Source: Eudromia elegans (lineage: Eukaryota; Chordata; Aves; Tinamiformes; Tinamidae). From it: a stretch of 64,000 nucleotides of DNA. A program made the position numbers and the translations under genes. The notes under the pieces were generated by a model. That model was not told where the DNA came from. It worked only from the letters and a program-made list of their open reading frames with translations, and did no database searches. Of the stretch, positions 24,696 to 37,253 are shown in pieces (positions within the stretch are counted from its first letter, which is position 1; each line of letters opens with the position of its first letter). The stretch is from positions 268,659 to 332,658 of the forward strand of contig PTEX01000413.1 of NCBI GenBank assembly GCA_003342815.1, read 5' to 3'.

Positions 24696-26368
24696 TCCTG
24701 TGGATATGAAACTTCAGATGACCTGCTGTAGATCTAGCATGGGTGTTCTTATGTTCTGCTCTTTGAGCCATTCATTATGGCTCTGTATGGGGATGGTATC
24801 AGCAGCCTCATAAATTCTCCTTCAAATTTCCATCTTCCACCCGTAGTAGAAATGCATTGTACTACACTCTAGCACACTGTGCTATTGTTAGTAACCTACA
24901 TTAGCACCTTCTAATAGCTTAAAACATTCAAAATAAGATGATATAATAATAGAACATAATGTGATCGTGGTTTCTTATGTGTAGGTTTATTACCTTTTCA
25001 ATTATAGATTCTAATCCATACAAATCTTAGGTTTACTCCTACTATAATTTTAATGGCCATGAATTTTTAAATGTTCATCTTGCATATCAAAGGCTTCATT
25101 TTTTTCAGCCATATGGTGATAAAATTAAAAAAATAAAGATACTCTGTATCCAAAAACATAACGCAGTTGTAAAACATAAAGCCAGGAGATGCTTCTTTTA
25201 TATGGCTGTCATAACAAAACCTGAAGCTGTAACAAAGTGTATTGAGGAATGTAAGGTTTATACTGTGGACTATATAAAGATAATACATCACACACTTTAG
25301 ACAGCATCATATCACTTTGAAAACCATAGGCTATCAACATGACAGCAAAAAGAGAATTTCTTGGAAGAACCATACCATTGTTTAAGTAACCAACGGTATT
25401 TCAGTTAAAAATGGTATCCACTAGATAAAATTAAATGTTTTTCCCATTAAACATAGTCATATGTCTGAAGTATGGTCAAAATCAGCAAAACGCCTAAAGC
25501 ATTTCTTCAATTGATGTGCTCTCAAATCTACTTACTTTGCTGGGGAAGACGGAGCAAAAAGCACAAAGTTAAGGCCTTCAAGAGAACATCTGATCTCATG
25601 AACTGGTATAATACATATCCCCTTATAGTTGACGGCTGAGTCAGTATTTCCAGTAATACCGTTTTAACAATATTTGCTTTTAACTGAATACAGATTTGTA
25701 CAGCATTTTTTCTTTCAGTACTATGATCTATATATTTACACTAAAAAGTTAGTCTAAATAAACAGAAAACCAGGCACATAGTGCCAAAACTAGATGTGAA
25801 GTTAGATCTTTTGCTGGGATTGGAGTGTCATATAAATCATGGGGTAAAAACTGCTCTGATTTCCTATAAATCCTAATATCCTAAACTCTGCAGTTATCCT
25901 CATCCTTTCTTGCTTCTGTGTATCTCATTCCTTTTATTGCATCACCTAGTACATGTTTCTCACTCACAGAGGGCACATTCACACATTTGCTTATGTCATC
26001 ACAATATCTGTGTGAAGGAGGTGCTTCTTTTATTGTTTGAATCCTGAAAGAACAAATCTTCTGTATAAAGAATTATCACTTTCCTGCAGTGACTTTGTAG
26101 CCTGACAGCAGGTAGAAGAGGTATGAAAGTAAATGGAAATGAAATGATTTTAACACTGATAATCATTACAGGGTCAATAAAACTTCACAACAGTCATGAA
26201 GATGAGGCGTGTGATTTAGCCCAGACTGAAACAGCAGTAATAATAGCTACATCAGTAGCAGCTAATTTCAACACAAAATTAAGAAGAAACTTCACGTCTG
26301 CAGGCCAGGTGAGGAAGAATGGATGGCACCCACTGCACAGGGCTGGGCTCCTCTGGGCAAACAGGGTG

Positions 26369-26420
26369 CATCCATCCATCCATCAGCCATCTGTCCATCT
26401 ATCCATCCATTCATCCATCC
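26369..26420. repeat. (CATC)n imperfect tetranucleotide repeat
   Basis: CATCCATCCATCCATCAGCC followed by more CATC units to 26420. It produces the Ser-Ile-His-rich stretch in an overlapping chance frame. Confidence 0.88.
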
Positions 26421-27394
26421 TACTGGGGTCTGGGTTTGAGTTGTGTGACATAATTATAATAGTTTGTTTTGGAATTTGGGGAAGGATAGGATGGTGAACT
26501 CAGTTCATAGTGTTAATAATATTTGCGATATTTCCACAGCATGATTCTGAGTGTTGCATACCCTGGGCAATGCTTTGAGATTGGGAGGATTCAAAGCCTT
26601 CTAGGGTAGAATTAGAGGACTTTGCAAACTAGAAGGAACCAAAACAAGAAAGCATACTGAATACTGAGCACTGCCAAGTCTGCTTCATTAAATTCACACA
26701 CCATACACGAGAAAACCGAATACAAATGAGCATGAATTTTCCTTTCTTTCTTTCTCATTCCAAATATGCATAACTATTTCCTTCCTGACAGCAGAGACTT
26801 CTGGTGACAGGATGGTGTGGCAGCTGCCTTCATGCATTTGGAATGGTTTCTCTTTTGCCCTCTTTCAAGGCTCTAGCACACACAAGTTCTTCGATCTCCA
26901 TTTCTGATATCATTCAGTTCTTGAATGATTGTAGTCACTTAGCAACTTCATTAACTAGGAACCCTGTGAAACCAGGATGATTTGGGACCATTTTCAATCT
27001 AGCTTTTTGTATTATAGTTATTCTGGATAGCAGTGTCCCTATCTTTTGTACAAAGCAAACTGATGTCAAAAAATTGTTTCTTAATTTGTATACTATCACA
27101 ACATTCATACTAAGCGTGAGAAACATTAAATAATGTTTTTCTTTTTCACTACTCGAATAATCTTTCAATCTCTTCACAAATGCCTCTGAATATCTGTGCA
27201 TTTAAACACAAATACATGAGAACTTAATTCATCCTTAGTCTTTCCCAGTGAACTTTCTACAATGTACATCAAAATGACTGTGGATTATGGAATTCAAAAC
27301 TCTGAGAGAACTTTGGATTGAATCAGAAAAATGGATTTTCAAATATATATATGTTTAAATTCTTTAGGTGTATATGAAATGTTAGAGCCACACA

Positions 27395-27428
27395 ACTAAT
27401 AAATACTAATAAATACTAATAACTAATA
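27395..27428. repeat. (ACTAATAAAT)3 tandem repeat
   Basis: Three copies of ACTAATAAAT, the last partial. Confidence 0.8.
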
Positions 27429-29843
27429 TCTACAGCAAGATGGCAAACAGCTTGACAGAGGGGGATCTTTCTGTTCGCATAACAATCTATTCAGCTTGTT
27501 GGATACCGAACATTTACCTTAACCTTATGAAAGCTTTGAGAAGCTTTGCAATGGCCAATTTTTCAGAGCTAATTTTGGACATGAAAATACATCTTCATTT
27601 CTTCTGATACAATGCACAAGTAATACAGCAATACCAGCAAAACAAAAATGTGCAAACATACACAACCAGTGTAAGGTTAGCAAGTCAGGGACTGTGTCTG
27701 CCTAAAAATTAGACAGATTTTACTTCTTACTAAATAGATTTAACAATAATGTATTTAATTAGTTTTTCATCTTTCCTTCGAAATAGTTAATTAGATAAGG
27801 AAACATCAATAAAAACAGACTTTGTCTATATGCATCCTCTTGCAAATGCATAGCCTTTAATGCAATGTAGTCTTTGCTATTCTTTATTTTTGATAGTTGT
27901 AAAAAACCTTGTCATTAAATCATCAAGAAAAAAAAATCACATTATCTAATACATGAATGTCATTCTTTTTTAAAAGAAACTCAACATTAAAATTTCAGAC
28001 AACTTTGAGTAACTAGTTTCACATACAATCCCTATGTTTCAGTAAACTTTCTTAGTTAGAATTTCATATATAATTTCTGAGGCCTTTTTATTTTTAATCA
28101 GTTCTGAAACCAATGATGTTGGAATGGAAGATGATGGAAGGTTCTTAGAATTGTTTACAAGCAAGAATTACAGAGATGTGTGAGGCCTCAGCAAACTATG
28201 ACTTTAGATTGCAAATTTATCCTGAGTTTTGATATTAATCTCTTAATTTCTGCAAACATCAGGATATGCTCAAATAGGGCTTCTTGGCCCTGGAGAAAGT
28301 AGGTGCATCATTGTTTCTCACCCTTTCTTTTTGCTTTTTTGGAGAGATAGTGGGGAAAAAAATCATCAGCTTTCTTAACCAGAGTCCTTGTTTTTCGTGA
28401 CAGCCTTTGAAATCAGATCTTTATTCAATCTAAGTAAATGTATTTCGCACACCTAACTTGGGAGTGCTTGGAATATGCCATGAGGATTGGATCATCCTTC
28501 TTTTATTACTGAACCCCTCAAAAAGCATTAATGCTTAATGACATTTGTGTCTGTCTGTTCATTGATGGTATAATACAGTTTCTTTAGGGTAAAAATAACA
28601 AACAAACTTCTGTTTCTGAGTAAAACAAAAACAAACATCTGCTAAAAGAAATACATCTAAGAGAGATAAATTGAATGAATACTTCAGCTCTTTGGCTGAG
28701 CTCAAGGTTATACTTGTTCTAAGAAATGCATTTTGAGGCTGAATATAATTTTGCTGTATCTTTGATTCTTTTCTTTCATTCTCACATATGTGGGTATGTA
28801 GATTACCTTTGAACTCTCCACACCATTTCATTAATGAATAATAAAGTATGGGGGATGGAAGGGGAAACATAAATTTTGGAATCCATGAAACTGTTATGAA
28901 AGGTATTTTTCTCCTTCTTTATCAGTGTCAGGCCTGAGACAGTAATTTTTATGACACATCTATTTCTTTATATGAGGATATTTTCAGTAACTATTTTTTC
29001 ATTTGTTAAGTTATATAGTTTGAGTACTATTATTCTACACAATAAATACTCTGAACACAAAAGTGTCAGGCCCCCTTGACACTTGGTTGCGTCAAAGAGG
29101 TGATAGAAAAGGCATTTATCTGATGCTCCATATCACAGATCTTCTCAGTTCAAAATTCCCCTGGAAAGAAAAGAACACCACAGTGCTTCTCCTCCTAAAG
29201 AAAGTCCTTAAAAAGAAATTTTTGCTCTTGCATGTGGCAAGTAGTGAAGAAGGGCTACTCTTGAGCTTACTGGTCAATGCGCTAATAGAAATGTAATTAT
29301 AGAAAAATGACTGGTGGGTAGAGAGTAGATTTGCCACCCCGACCAAAAGAAGTATGAAGTAACATAAGTCAATATTGTATGAACTATGTGGACATCTTTA
29401 TCCAGTTTAAAGAATTCTGAGTATCATTGAAAACAACTGAGTACAAAGAACAGATTATTTTCCTCCCCTGACTCTGCTGAAGATGTTTGGAAAAAAAAAC
29501 AACTATTGTTGTGTGCAAGAGTAGGATTTGGTTCTGTGCAAGTTCTACATTTTCCTCTATGCAGCCCCAAAATTATGCTTTCAGATGCTATTTTGTATTA
29601 GTAGAAGCTATTAAATCTGTTTTTCATACTTAAGACTCACTTAGCAAGGGCATAGCATTTCAGATCCTCATGATGTGAATAGTGGCAAACGTCTGGCTTG
29701 TACATGCACTTCATCTTGACGAGTGACTACTAAAGTGTCACATTTTCAAGGCAGAATGACCAGGGAACTCAACTACCTTCCTATTCCAAAATAGTCAGGC
29801 TTTCATCCAGTATGACAAAAACTCTGCTATGATGTGCAGCCTG

Positions 29844-29864
29844 ATTTATTTATTTATTTATTTG
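29844..29864. repeat. (TTTA)n microsatellite
   Basis: Five consecutive TTTA units. Confidence 0.85.
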
Positions 29865-30085
29865 TCAGTTTTCTAATAGGATTCAATGACTTTAAACTCC
29901 CGAATGAAGTAGACCAAGTGTGCTGTTTTTCTGGATATACTGCATATTTTTAGACTTGAATTTGAGAAGACCATACTGAGGAATAAAGAATGATATTAAT
30001 GGGAAAGGTGCAGAATTATTTTTTATATGAATGTGTTTGTTTTTTTCTAACGTTTGCAGACATAGATAGTGAAGTTTGTTTCAAG

Positions 30086-30140
30086 GGATTTGTTAGTAGT
30101 GATTTTTTTATTTTGGATTTGTTAGTAGTGATTTTTTTTT
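30086..30140. repeat. 29-bp tandem duplication
   Basis: GGATTTGTTAGTAGTGATTT occurs at 30086 and again at 30115, each followed by a T run. A third partial unit (GTTGGTAGTGATTAG) follows at about 30143. Confidence 0.88.
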
Positions 30141-30465
30141 CTGTTGGTAGTGATTAGATTAATTGTCTGCAATGGAAAATTATAAGCAGAACTAAACAGC
30201 AAATGAGATCTTAGTCAGGACATGTATTGTATCAGACTTGATCCTAAAAAAAGTAAACCTGAGGATTGCTGCTGAATGGAATTTGGATGGAATTTGGAGA
30301 AAAATACCAAAGTGTGCATGCTAACAAGGCCTTTCATCAGGTCTAATAATTACACTATTCCTTACAACAGTTCTGCCTTCTGATACATTTTCAGGGAATT
30401 AGAAACCTCATATGTGTGTGCTTTGAGATTGTTACATAGTCCTGATAAAAGGCTTGCTTGAGTGA

Positions 30466-30506
30466 TAAATAAATAAGTAAATAAATAGATAAACAAACAA
30501 ACAAAA
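30466..30506. repeat. (AAAT)n/(AAAC)n microsatellite
   Basis: AAATAAATAAGTAAATAAAT followed by AAACAAACAAACAAA. Confidence 0.85.
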
Positions 30507-30891
30507 AGCTATAAGAACTGCTAGATATGTTTTGTGTCTGAATGCTTTATATTAAAGAGTTGCCTGCTAGAAGCAACTGGAGCCTAGGGGGTATTTTGAC
30601 ATGCACCAGTTATTGTCTGGATAAAACTACACACATTCCTAAGATAAAAAGGTATTGTCAAAAATAAGTCAAACAAGTATTTCTTGTGACGCCATTAAAA
30701 ATAATATGATGATAACTCACATAACCCACATAATTAGTTTCTAAACACCCTGAGTCATAATGTCTATCTAGATGTACAAGCTGAGTTAATTTCAAGCAAC
30801 TTTATCTAAAATCAGTCAATTACTGTAAAATAATCTTACTTTTCCAATATAGAATATATTCACAACTCATTTATTAAGATCAGTATGGTGT

Positions 30892-30989
30892 TCATCTCTG
30901 AAAATCTGTATGCTTTATTTTTGTTATCTTTATCATTTATTACAACCAGAACAGTCATCTCTGAAAATCTCTCTGCTTTATTTTTGTTG
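30892..30989. repeat. Direct duplication, about 34-bp unit with 63-bp period
   Basis: TCATCTCTGAAAATCT and GCTTTATTTTTGTT occur together at 30892-30925 and again at 30955-30989 with two or three differences between the copies. Confidence 0.85.
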
Positions 30990-31408
30990 ACCAAATGTAG
31001 ATTGATAGAATACATGATGGTAATTTAGGCCTTTGAGCTAATTAGATTTTCTTGAAATTAATATTAAGATTTCTAAATCTAAGGATATGTTTTTAAAATT
31101 TTATTTCTGGAAATGTGCAAGAAAAGGGAATAGTTGTAGACAATATTGTGTTTCCTATTATTAAAATCGTAAATTTGGGATGCTATATCTCTGTCAGCAC
31201 TTACAGGAGCTGCTATTCAGAATTAAAGGCTAACTAATATATGAATATTATGAAAGGATAGGCAGTCTAGACTTTAATAAATGGAGCACTCATTATTAGT
31301 ATGTGCTTTATTTTTTTTTCCTGCTCTTAGACTACATAATGTGCTACAAGTATCAACTTCAGCACTCCCAAGTGTTTAAACTGGATAATAACCTTCCATA
31401 TTTTTTTG

Positions 31409-31433
31409 AAAAAAAAAAAAAAAAAAAAAAAAA
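31409..31433. repeat. A25 homopolymer
   Basis: Run of 25 A after T7-G. No AATAAA signal or gene-like text was recognised in the 100 bases before it. Confidence 0.9.
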
Positions 31434-31809
31434 CAGCTTCTTAGAATTGTTTCACTGTGTTGACATGAGATAATTTTAAGCTGCTATATTTTAAGGGCTC
31501 TGTTTTAATAAGCAGGCATTATGTTGGATGGATCAATCTGAATATTACTTTCTGCAGGAGTGCTGGTAGCCTAAGCACTAATTGTGTGAAGAGGTTGAAC
31601 ATGGGCCAGTTCTGGTTGCATCCTCATCAGCATATTCATAAGTCACAGCTCTGCGCAGGTGCCAGAGCACTGCAAAACGTTCCCCAGCTCTCCATCATTG
31701 CAATAGTAGAAATGCAAAATAATCCTTAAAATGCTGTTATATGATGTGAAACAAACTGATCCATGCCATAAAGGAGATTAAAAGACTGTTGAATAATTGC
31801 TCCACCAAG

Positions 31810-31835
31810 AAAAGAAAAAAGATCTTTTTTCTTTT
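31810..31835. repeat. 26-bp perfect palindrome in a purine/pyrimidine switch
   Basis: The left arm AAAAGAAAAAAGA is followed without spacer by its exact reverse complement TCTTTTTTCTTTT. The pyrimidine tract continues to about 31890. Confidence 0.9.
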
Positions 31836-31890
31836 TTTCCTTCCTTTCTTTCTGTTTCTCCCAACCCCCTTCCCTTCCCCTACTTTGCCC
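31836..31890. repeat. Polypyrimidine C/T-rich tract
   Basis: CCTTCCTTTCTTTC, then CCCAACCCCCTTCCCTTCCCC. Low-complexity pyrimidine sequence. Confidence 0.8.
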
Positions 31891-34800
31891 TACAGAGTGG
31901 AAAATTCAGATGAGGCAGATTAAACAGGACAATTTTCTTGCTTCATCCCCTTTTCAAAAACAGCTCTAGTTTTCTTAATAGAGCCCAAAGAAGATAATGT
32001 GATAATTACCAGATTAGACGTCTACAGACCCTGCTGCATGAGTGATAAAACAGAAGAATGACACTAAGCTGCTCCTAAATGAGTCTGAACAAGCCAGACC
32101 CTTGCTAACTCAAATAAATGCAAATCAAAAGTGCACTCTGGACATGCTCCTGCTGATAGTGACAACATGGCAAAAGAATTGTCTGGATCAACGTATCTCA
32201 TCACTGCGGAACATTTTTGACCTTTTACCAGTAAAATTTTGCCTTTCTTTAATGCAAAGGTAATTCAATTCAAATCCTATTTCCAAACCTTGCTAAAGCA
32301 AAATATTTCACAGAGTTTTCCTGAACCGTTAAATCCAGGTAAAAAGGCCCCAGTTTACCACTGGAGCATATCAAACAGCCTTTTTTGTTTGTTTTAACAA
32401 ATAAAATCACATCAATTTTAAGAATGAGAAATTCTTAATTTAGTTAATTTTACCATTGATCTCACAGAGAATGTTAAATCATTTCATGCTGCACTGTATA
32501 TTAGATTAGGATGCATTTTTTATTTTACCCTAATGGATCCTGTTAAAATATCCCTTCACAAGAGACAAATTAGCAAGACCTTACTGACCCACACATTAAT
32601 AAAGCTTAATACACAACCATCCACAGTCAAAGCAAAACTCAATATTTTATTGAGGCAGAGAAGCTATCCTAATTACACTGTGATGTTTAAGAAACATGCC
32701 ACATTCATAAGGATTTTGGAATATATACTAATTATTATCCTATCATGGAAGGTCAGATTTAAAATTGTGAAATTCAGTGAAATACCCCTTTCCATTTCCA
32801 GAATCCTCCGTATCTTCACAAAGAAGTACATTTCACATTTTAATAGGAGGAATCTTCATGTGAAATGTGTAAAAATCCATTTATGTTAAAAATACTGCAG
32901 AATAGAGCAACAACAGGATAGCTGCACAAGTGTCCATGTTTTGGTGCTAAGCCAAGCAGTGATATCTGTATCTTGTATATAGGTGACAGGACTTTTTGTT
33001 CAACATGTGGGTAGGATCTGGCCTTGACTACCTGAGATATTTCAAATATTCCAGCTGGAAAAGACTTGAGGGTCTATGAGGCCACGCTCACTCCCAACAC
33101 AAAGTTTGAAGTCGCCTACAAGTGACAAGAAGCATCTCTGCTTCAGAACTTCTCTTAGTGTGTGACAGAGAGGAAACCTTCAACACAAACAGCCTCAGGG
33201 GCAGGCCGCAGGGTGCCAGAATAATTCATCCAGCACAGTCCACTCCTTGAGTAGATTTGGAGGCCTTTGGAAGGTCACTGGGAAACAGACTGCAGACAGC
33301 AATAAAAGCCATTTCTGGTTCCTATTGTGTGAGTATCTGCCCCTTTTTCACAAGCTATCAAGGTGCAACTTAAAAAATGGTTTTTGCATGTGAGTAATAG
33401 CAGTTTTAATTACTCAGATTGGTGAAGGAAATATGTATGGAGTTTGGGAAATTTTTTTTATCTTCTTTATTGTTTTTCTTTCTGAATTCCTAATTCTTGA
33501 AATTAGATTTCTATACTGAACAGAGGAATTCTCTCCTTTGTAAAAGAGGGCAGAGGTCATTCCATATGCCAAGTTCTTTTGGACAGGTTTAGTTTAGTAC
33601 AGCTTCTCTGTGCATCATGGAGGAGGCTGCTGGGGAAACTTTGAAACAAGAGTATAAGGTCTATCTATAATGGTTGCATACTCTATTCTCAGGCTGCAGT
33701 GAACTGAGTTCAGAAGATGGTTTCATGCTGAGGATCACCACCTGACTTTAACCACTGAGGAGTGTGGCCACACCTGACTATGGACAGCTAGAGAATTACT
33801 CTGCCAATACGCTGACCTGTTTCCACGGGTCTATTGCCCTGACCCCAAAGTCCCTAGTTTCTTCAGTGCATCACTGTGCCTGAGCTATTGCATAGCTGCC
33901 TCTGCAAAGCAAGGTGTGATAGGTGTGCTGGCACACATTGTTGTAACAGCACAATGACATGGCTTCTGGGGCAAAAAGATCATGTAGGGTAAGTAAACGT
34001 ACGCATGGGCAAGGCATATTTATGTTTTCTAACATAACTGCCATATACATATGCTCTTACTGGGCATCTTCCCTGGTCCCCACAAGTCCTGTCCGCTCGG
34101 ACTTTGCAAGCAATGTGAAGGCTGGGAGTCCAAGGGGGTAGCCCTCCATACTGACACATTCCAATTTTCATTTCTTAAACTTCTTTTGTTAGTATTTGTA
34201 GAGGTTGAGCTCTAATTCAGAACATAACAAAATATTTCTGTGTGTTGTAGTTATGATCTGTGCTCAAACACAGCTGCTGTCTCTATTCTGCAGAGATACT
34301 TTGAAATGAAGAAATGAACTTTGTTCTTTGTTCTGTCTACGCAAACTGACTTAGCAAGAGTGTTAGCTCAACAAAATGGAATACAAGCTTGGGTATACCA
34401 AGCCTTTGAGAAAAAAATGATGGCAAGTTTTGCTCTCCAAGGAGAGTGCCTTGTTAAAGTAAAATATCCCCACTGCATCCTGGGGAGCTCTATCACTGTG
34501 GTTGTTCCCTTTACAGCTAATGGAAAGGAACAGGCACCTCTGGAGAGTCATTAATCTCGTCATAAGATAGAACAGATGAATATCCCTGGAGGACCTTATT
34601 TTTCTCCATTAACTATAAAGGGATCCTAAAACGCCTAGCTCAGATTTTAGATGTCTACCTTTCAGATGTTAAATTACAGCCGATTAAGTCAATCCCATGT
34701 TGTTCCTTAGCAGAATGTATTAATTCCCTCCACCACCAGTCAACTCAGCCAGCATCCACAGAGTGGAAAGAGAAAAGTATTCTTGAATCATCCCTGAGCC

Positions 34801-36510
34801 TCCTCACACTTTTGCAGTCATTTCTCATCCAAAGCATATAAGTAGAGAATAACACATTTTCTGAGAAGCTCTTGCCACTGAGGCCTTATTAATAGACTTC
34901 CTTTTATTTCCCATTACAGAAAACTCACTGATTTATGAGGAAGGAAGGTGTCAGAAATGGTATAATATTTGTTACTAAATCTAGTAGCTACCATCTGGAT
35001 AGCATTACACATGTGAAAAATATTTTGCATCTGTTTTGCACGTCATTAAAAAGACCAGATATAATTTTCTATTGTATGCCAACATCAGCATTATTGCTAC
35101 AAACACAGTACTTCTGGGAACTGGCTTTTAGACTTGTGGTAGCATCCATCTTTTACCAGCTATGTAAAGTGAGTCTTTTGCTGTTTCACTTGAGGGTTTC
35201 TTTCCCCTTTCTGGGAAACCCAGTCATCTGTGATAAAGGAGACTTACAGATAGATAGACCTCTGAAGACAGGTCACAATGCTATTTGGTCTAACAGTACA
35301 GCATGTACATGTCCAAACAGAGAAATGGAAATATTCAGTATAACACCTTTCAGGTTGTGGTTTCAAGTCAGTGGAACTGTAGATCTCTTTCTATACAGTT
35401 GTAACAGATTGGATGCAATAGGATACAGTTAGTAAATCCAGACTTCTAATGTAGAGGTGCTGATATCTATACTATGCTCAGTTTAGAAATACCATTTCTG
35501 GTTCTGTGTCAAAAAGTTAATAAATACTTTTTTTTAAAAAAAGTAGCAAATATGCAGAATGAGGATGATAGGCATAAGGAATAACAGAACTAATAAGAAT
35601 CAAGTTAGAATTCTGACAGAAGAAAAAAAAATGGATTATATCCATTAATTACCTATCATTCAAGAGTTTAGTTATGCTGCCAGACCTCCTTGCCTTCAAC
35701 TTGTAAACCTTCACTATTGCATTTACATCTTTTCATTTCCTTCCTATGAAAAAAAGATAATATATATATCTTTTCATAACCTTAGGGTGCTGCAGCTAGT
35801 TTTCATAGGACATCTTTCTGGTTTTAATTTTTTGCTGGCTATTCCATAGTAAAGTGTACTGAAATTAAGAAGTAAAACTCAATAATAGCAAGAAAACTCT
35901 GAAAAAAGGACTGAACATTTTCACAAGAACAATCCAAGATAAAAAAAATTAAATTCATTAAAATGGCCAATCAGAAATTGTTTATCATTAAATGCTCTAT
36001 GAAATTTCATGCAGAAATACTATCTAAACATTTTTTTTTAAAAAAAAGTTGTGCAGTCTGTTTCAAATATAGCATAGATGTAGAAATCCAATCACCACCT
36101 AGATGTTACTTTATTTTAATATACATGTGCTATATAGAAGGGAATTATATCATGTTGATTATGAAAAGATTCACCATTGACATTTATATAATTATTTTCC
36201 TCATTTCTTGTTTATTTTGGAAAAAAATGCTAATTGTAATTCCTGTATTCTCTAATTTTAAACATAGCTCCTCTTTACATAGAATTCTTGAATACCCAGG
36301 CTGCTGCAGAACCTGTCTAAGATGTCAGTTCAGGTCATCAAACTCTACACAACCTAGATAGATAGAAAAAAACACTCATGATATGATACAACATACAATC
36401 AAGGAAACAAAGCACAGTTTTGTCCTAAAATCCAAAACTTCTGAAAACCTCATTCACTGTCTCTAAACATTAAAAGCACTTTCGCTTTCAGTCCTTCCTT
36501 ATATTGTGCA

Positions 36511-36524
36511 TACACACACACACA
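36511..36524. repeat. Short (CA)n microsatellite
   Basis: Seven CA units about 25 bp from the 3' end of the adjacent CR1 copy. Confidence 0.8.
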
Positions 36525-36548
36525 GGGTAGGTATATATGTGCATATTG

Positions 36549-37232
36549 CACAGAATCACAGAATAGTTAAGGTTGGAAGGGACCTCTAGAGATCATCTAG
36601 TCCAAACCCCCTGCTCAAGCAGGGACACCTAGAGCACTTACTTGGCACAGGGTGGCATCCAGGCTGGTTTGGAAGATCTCCAGAGAAGGAGACTCCACAA
36701 CCTCTCTGGGTGGCCTCTTCCAGGGCTCTGGTACCCTCACAGGAAAGAAGTTCTGCCTCACATAGACATGGAACTTCCCGTGTTTCAACTTGCACCCATT
36801 ACCCCTTGTCCTGTCACTGGCCACCACCAAGAAGCATTTGGCCCTACCCTCTTTGCTTTCTCTCCTCAGATATTTATACATATTGATGAGATTGCCTCTT
36901 AGTCTTCTCCAGGCTCAACAGGCCCAGCTCAATTAATCTTTCCTCATATGACAGGTGCTTCAGTTTGTTAATCATCTTTGTTGCTCGTTGCTGGACCCTC
37001 TCTGGAAGCTCCACCTCCCTCTTGTACTGGGGAGCTCAGAACTGCACACAGTACTCTAGGTGTGGCCTCACCAGAGCAGAGGAGAGGGGCAGGATCCCCT
37101 CTCTTGATCTGCTGGCAACGCTCCTCCTGATGCAGGCCAGGATCCCATTGGCCTTCTTGGCTACGAGGGCACATTGCTGGCTTATGGTTTTCATCAACCA
37201 GGACTACCAAATCTCTCTTCACAATGCTGCTT
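36549..37232 (-). mobile_element. CR1 LINE, 5'-truncated, minus strand
   Basis: The plus strand begins CACAGAATCACAGAATAG, then GGTTGGAAGGGACCTCTAGA and CATCTAGTCCAAACCCCC. It continues through the ORF2 C-terminal region to about 37232, next to a (TG)7 run at 37240. It covers almost the same segment as the copy at 8602 but is more decayed, with frame changes and internal deletions. Both are minus strand and both stop at a similar point, as is common for short CR1 copies. Confidence 0.95.
36615..37222 (-). pseudogene. CR1 ORF2 C-terminal pseudogene fragment
   Basis: On the minus strand, 36615-36881 is open. It encodes [38 protein letters not shown] and SLEIFQTSLDATLCQ, equivalent to the last part of the CR1 polyprotein. 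Farther upstream (36968-37222) the matching text is in another frame: VLVDENH is followed by out-of-frame remains of the [12 protein letters not shown] block. At least one frameshift therefore separates the two parts, and the catalytic RT and endonuclease domains are missing. It is non-functional. Confidence 0.9.
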
Positions 37233-37239
37233 TATATTC

Positions 37240-37253
37240 ATGTGTGTGTGTGT
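37240..37253. repeat. (TG)7 microsatellite beside CR1
   Basis: TG run immediately outside the 5' truncation point of the CR1 copy. Confidence 0.85.

Larger units (their letters stand above)
24696..36548. other. Unique AT-rich non-coding sequence
   Basis: Nearly 12 kb without a recognisable gene. It contains (CATC)n, (TTTA)n, local direct repeats at 30.1 and 30.9 kb, A25 at 31409 and a 26-bp palindrome at 31810. Frames of 165 codons (34935-35432), 132 (35963-36361), 124 (26123-26497) and 118 (32533-32889) are open but have no domain I recognise. Some blocks (31.48-31.79 and 32.50-32.89 kb) have the feel of conserved non-coding sequence, which cannot be shown from one genome. Confidence 0.55.

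Noticed and set aside
26123..26497. 124-codon open frame with a Ser-Ile-His-rich end
   Set aside because: The C-terminal half is translation of a (CATC)n microsatellite. The rest shows no domain and no splice or promoter context.
31409..31433. Poly(A) run considered as the tail of a processed pseudogene
   Set aside because: No AATAAA signal near the tract, no flanking target duplication seen, and no coding similarity upstream. The same holds for the runs at 6036, 42276, 47711 and 56751.
35963..36361. 132-codon open frame with hydrophobic stretches
   Set aside because: Composition (Ile, Phe, Lys, Tyr, Ser) is what AT-rich random sequence gives. It contains a T8/A8 low-complexity tract and has no recognisable family.
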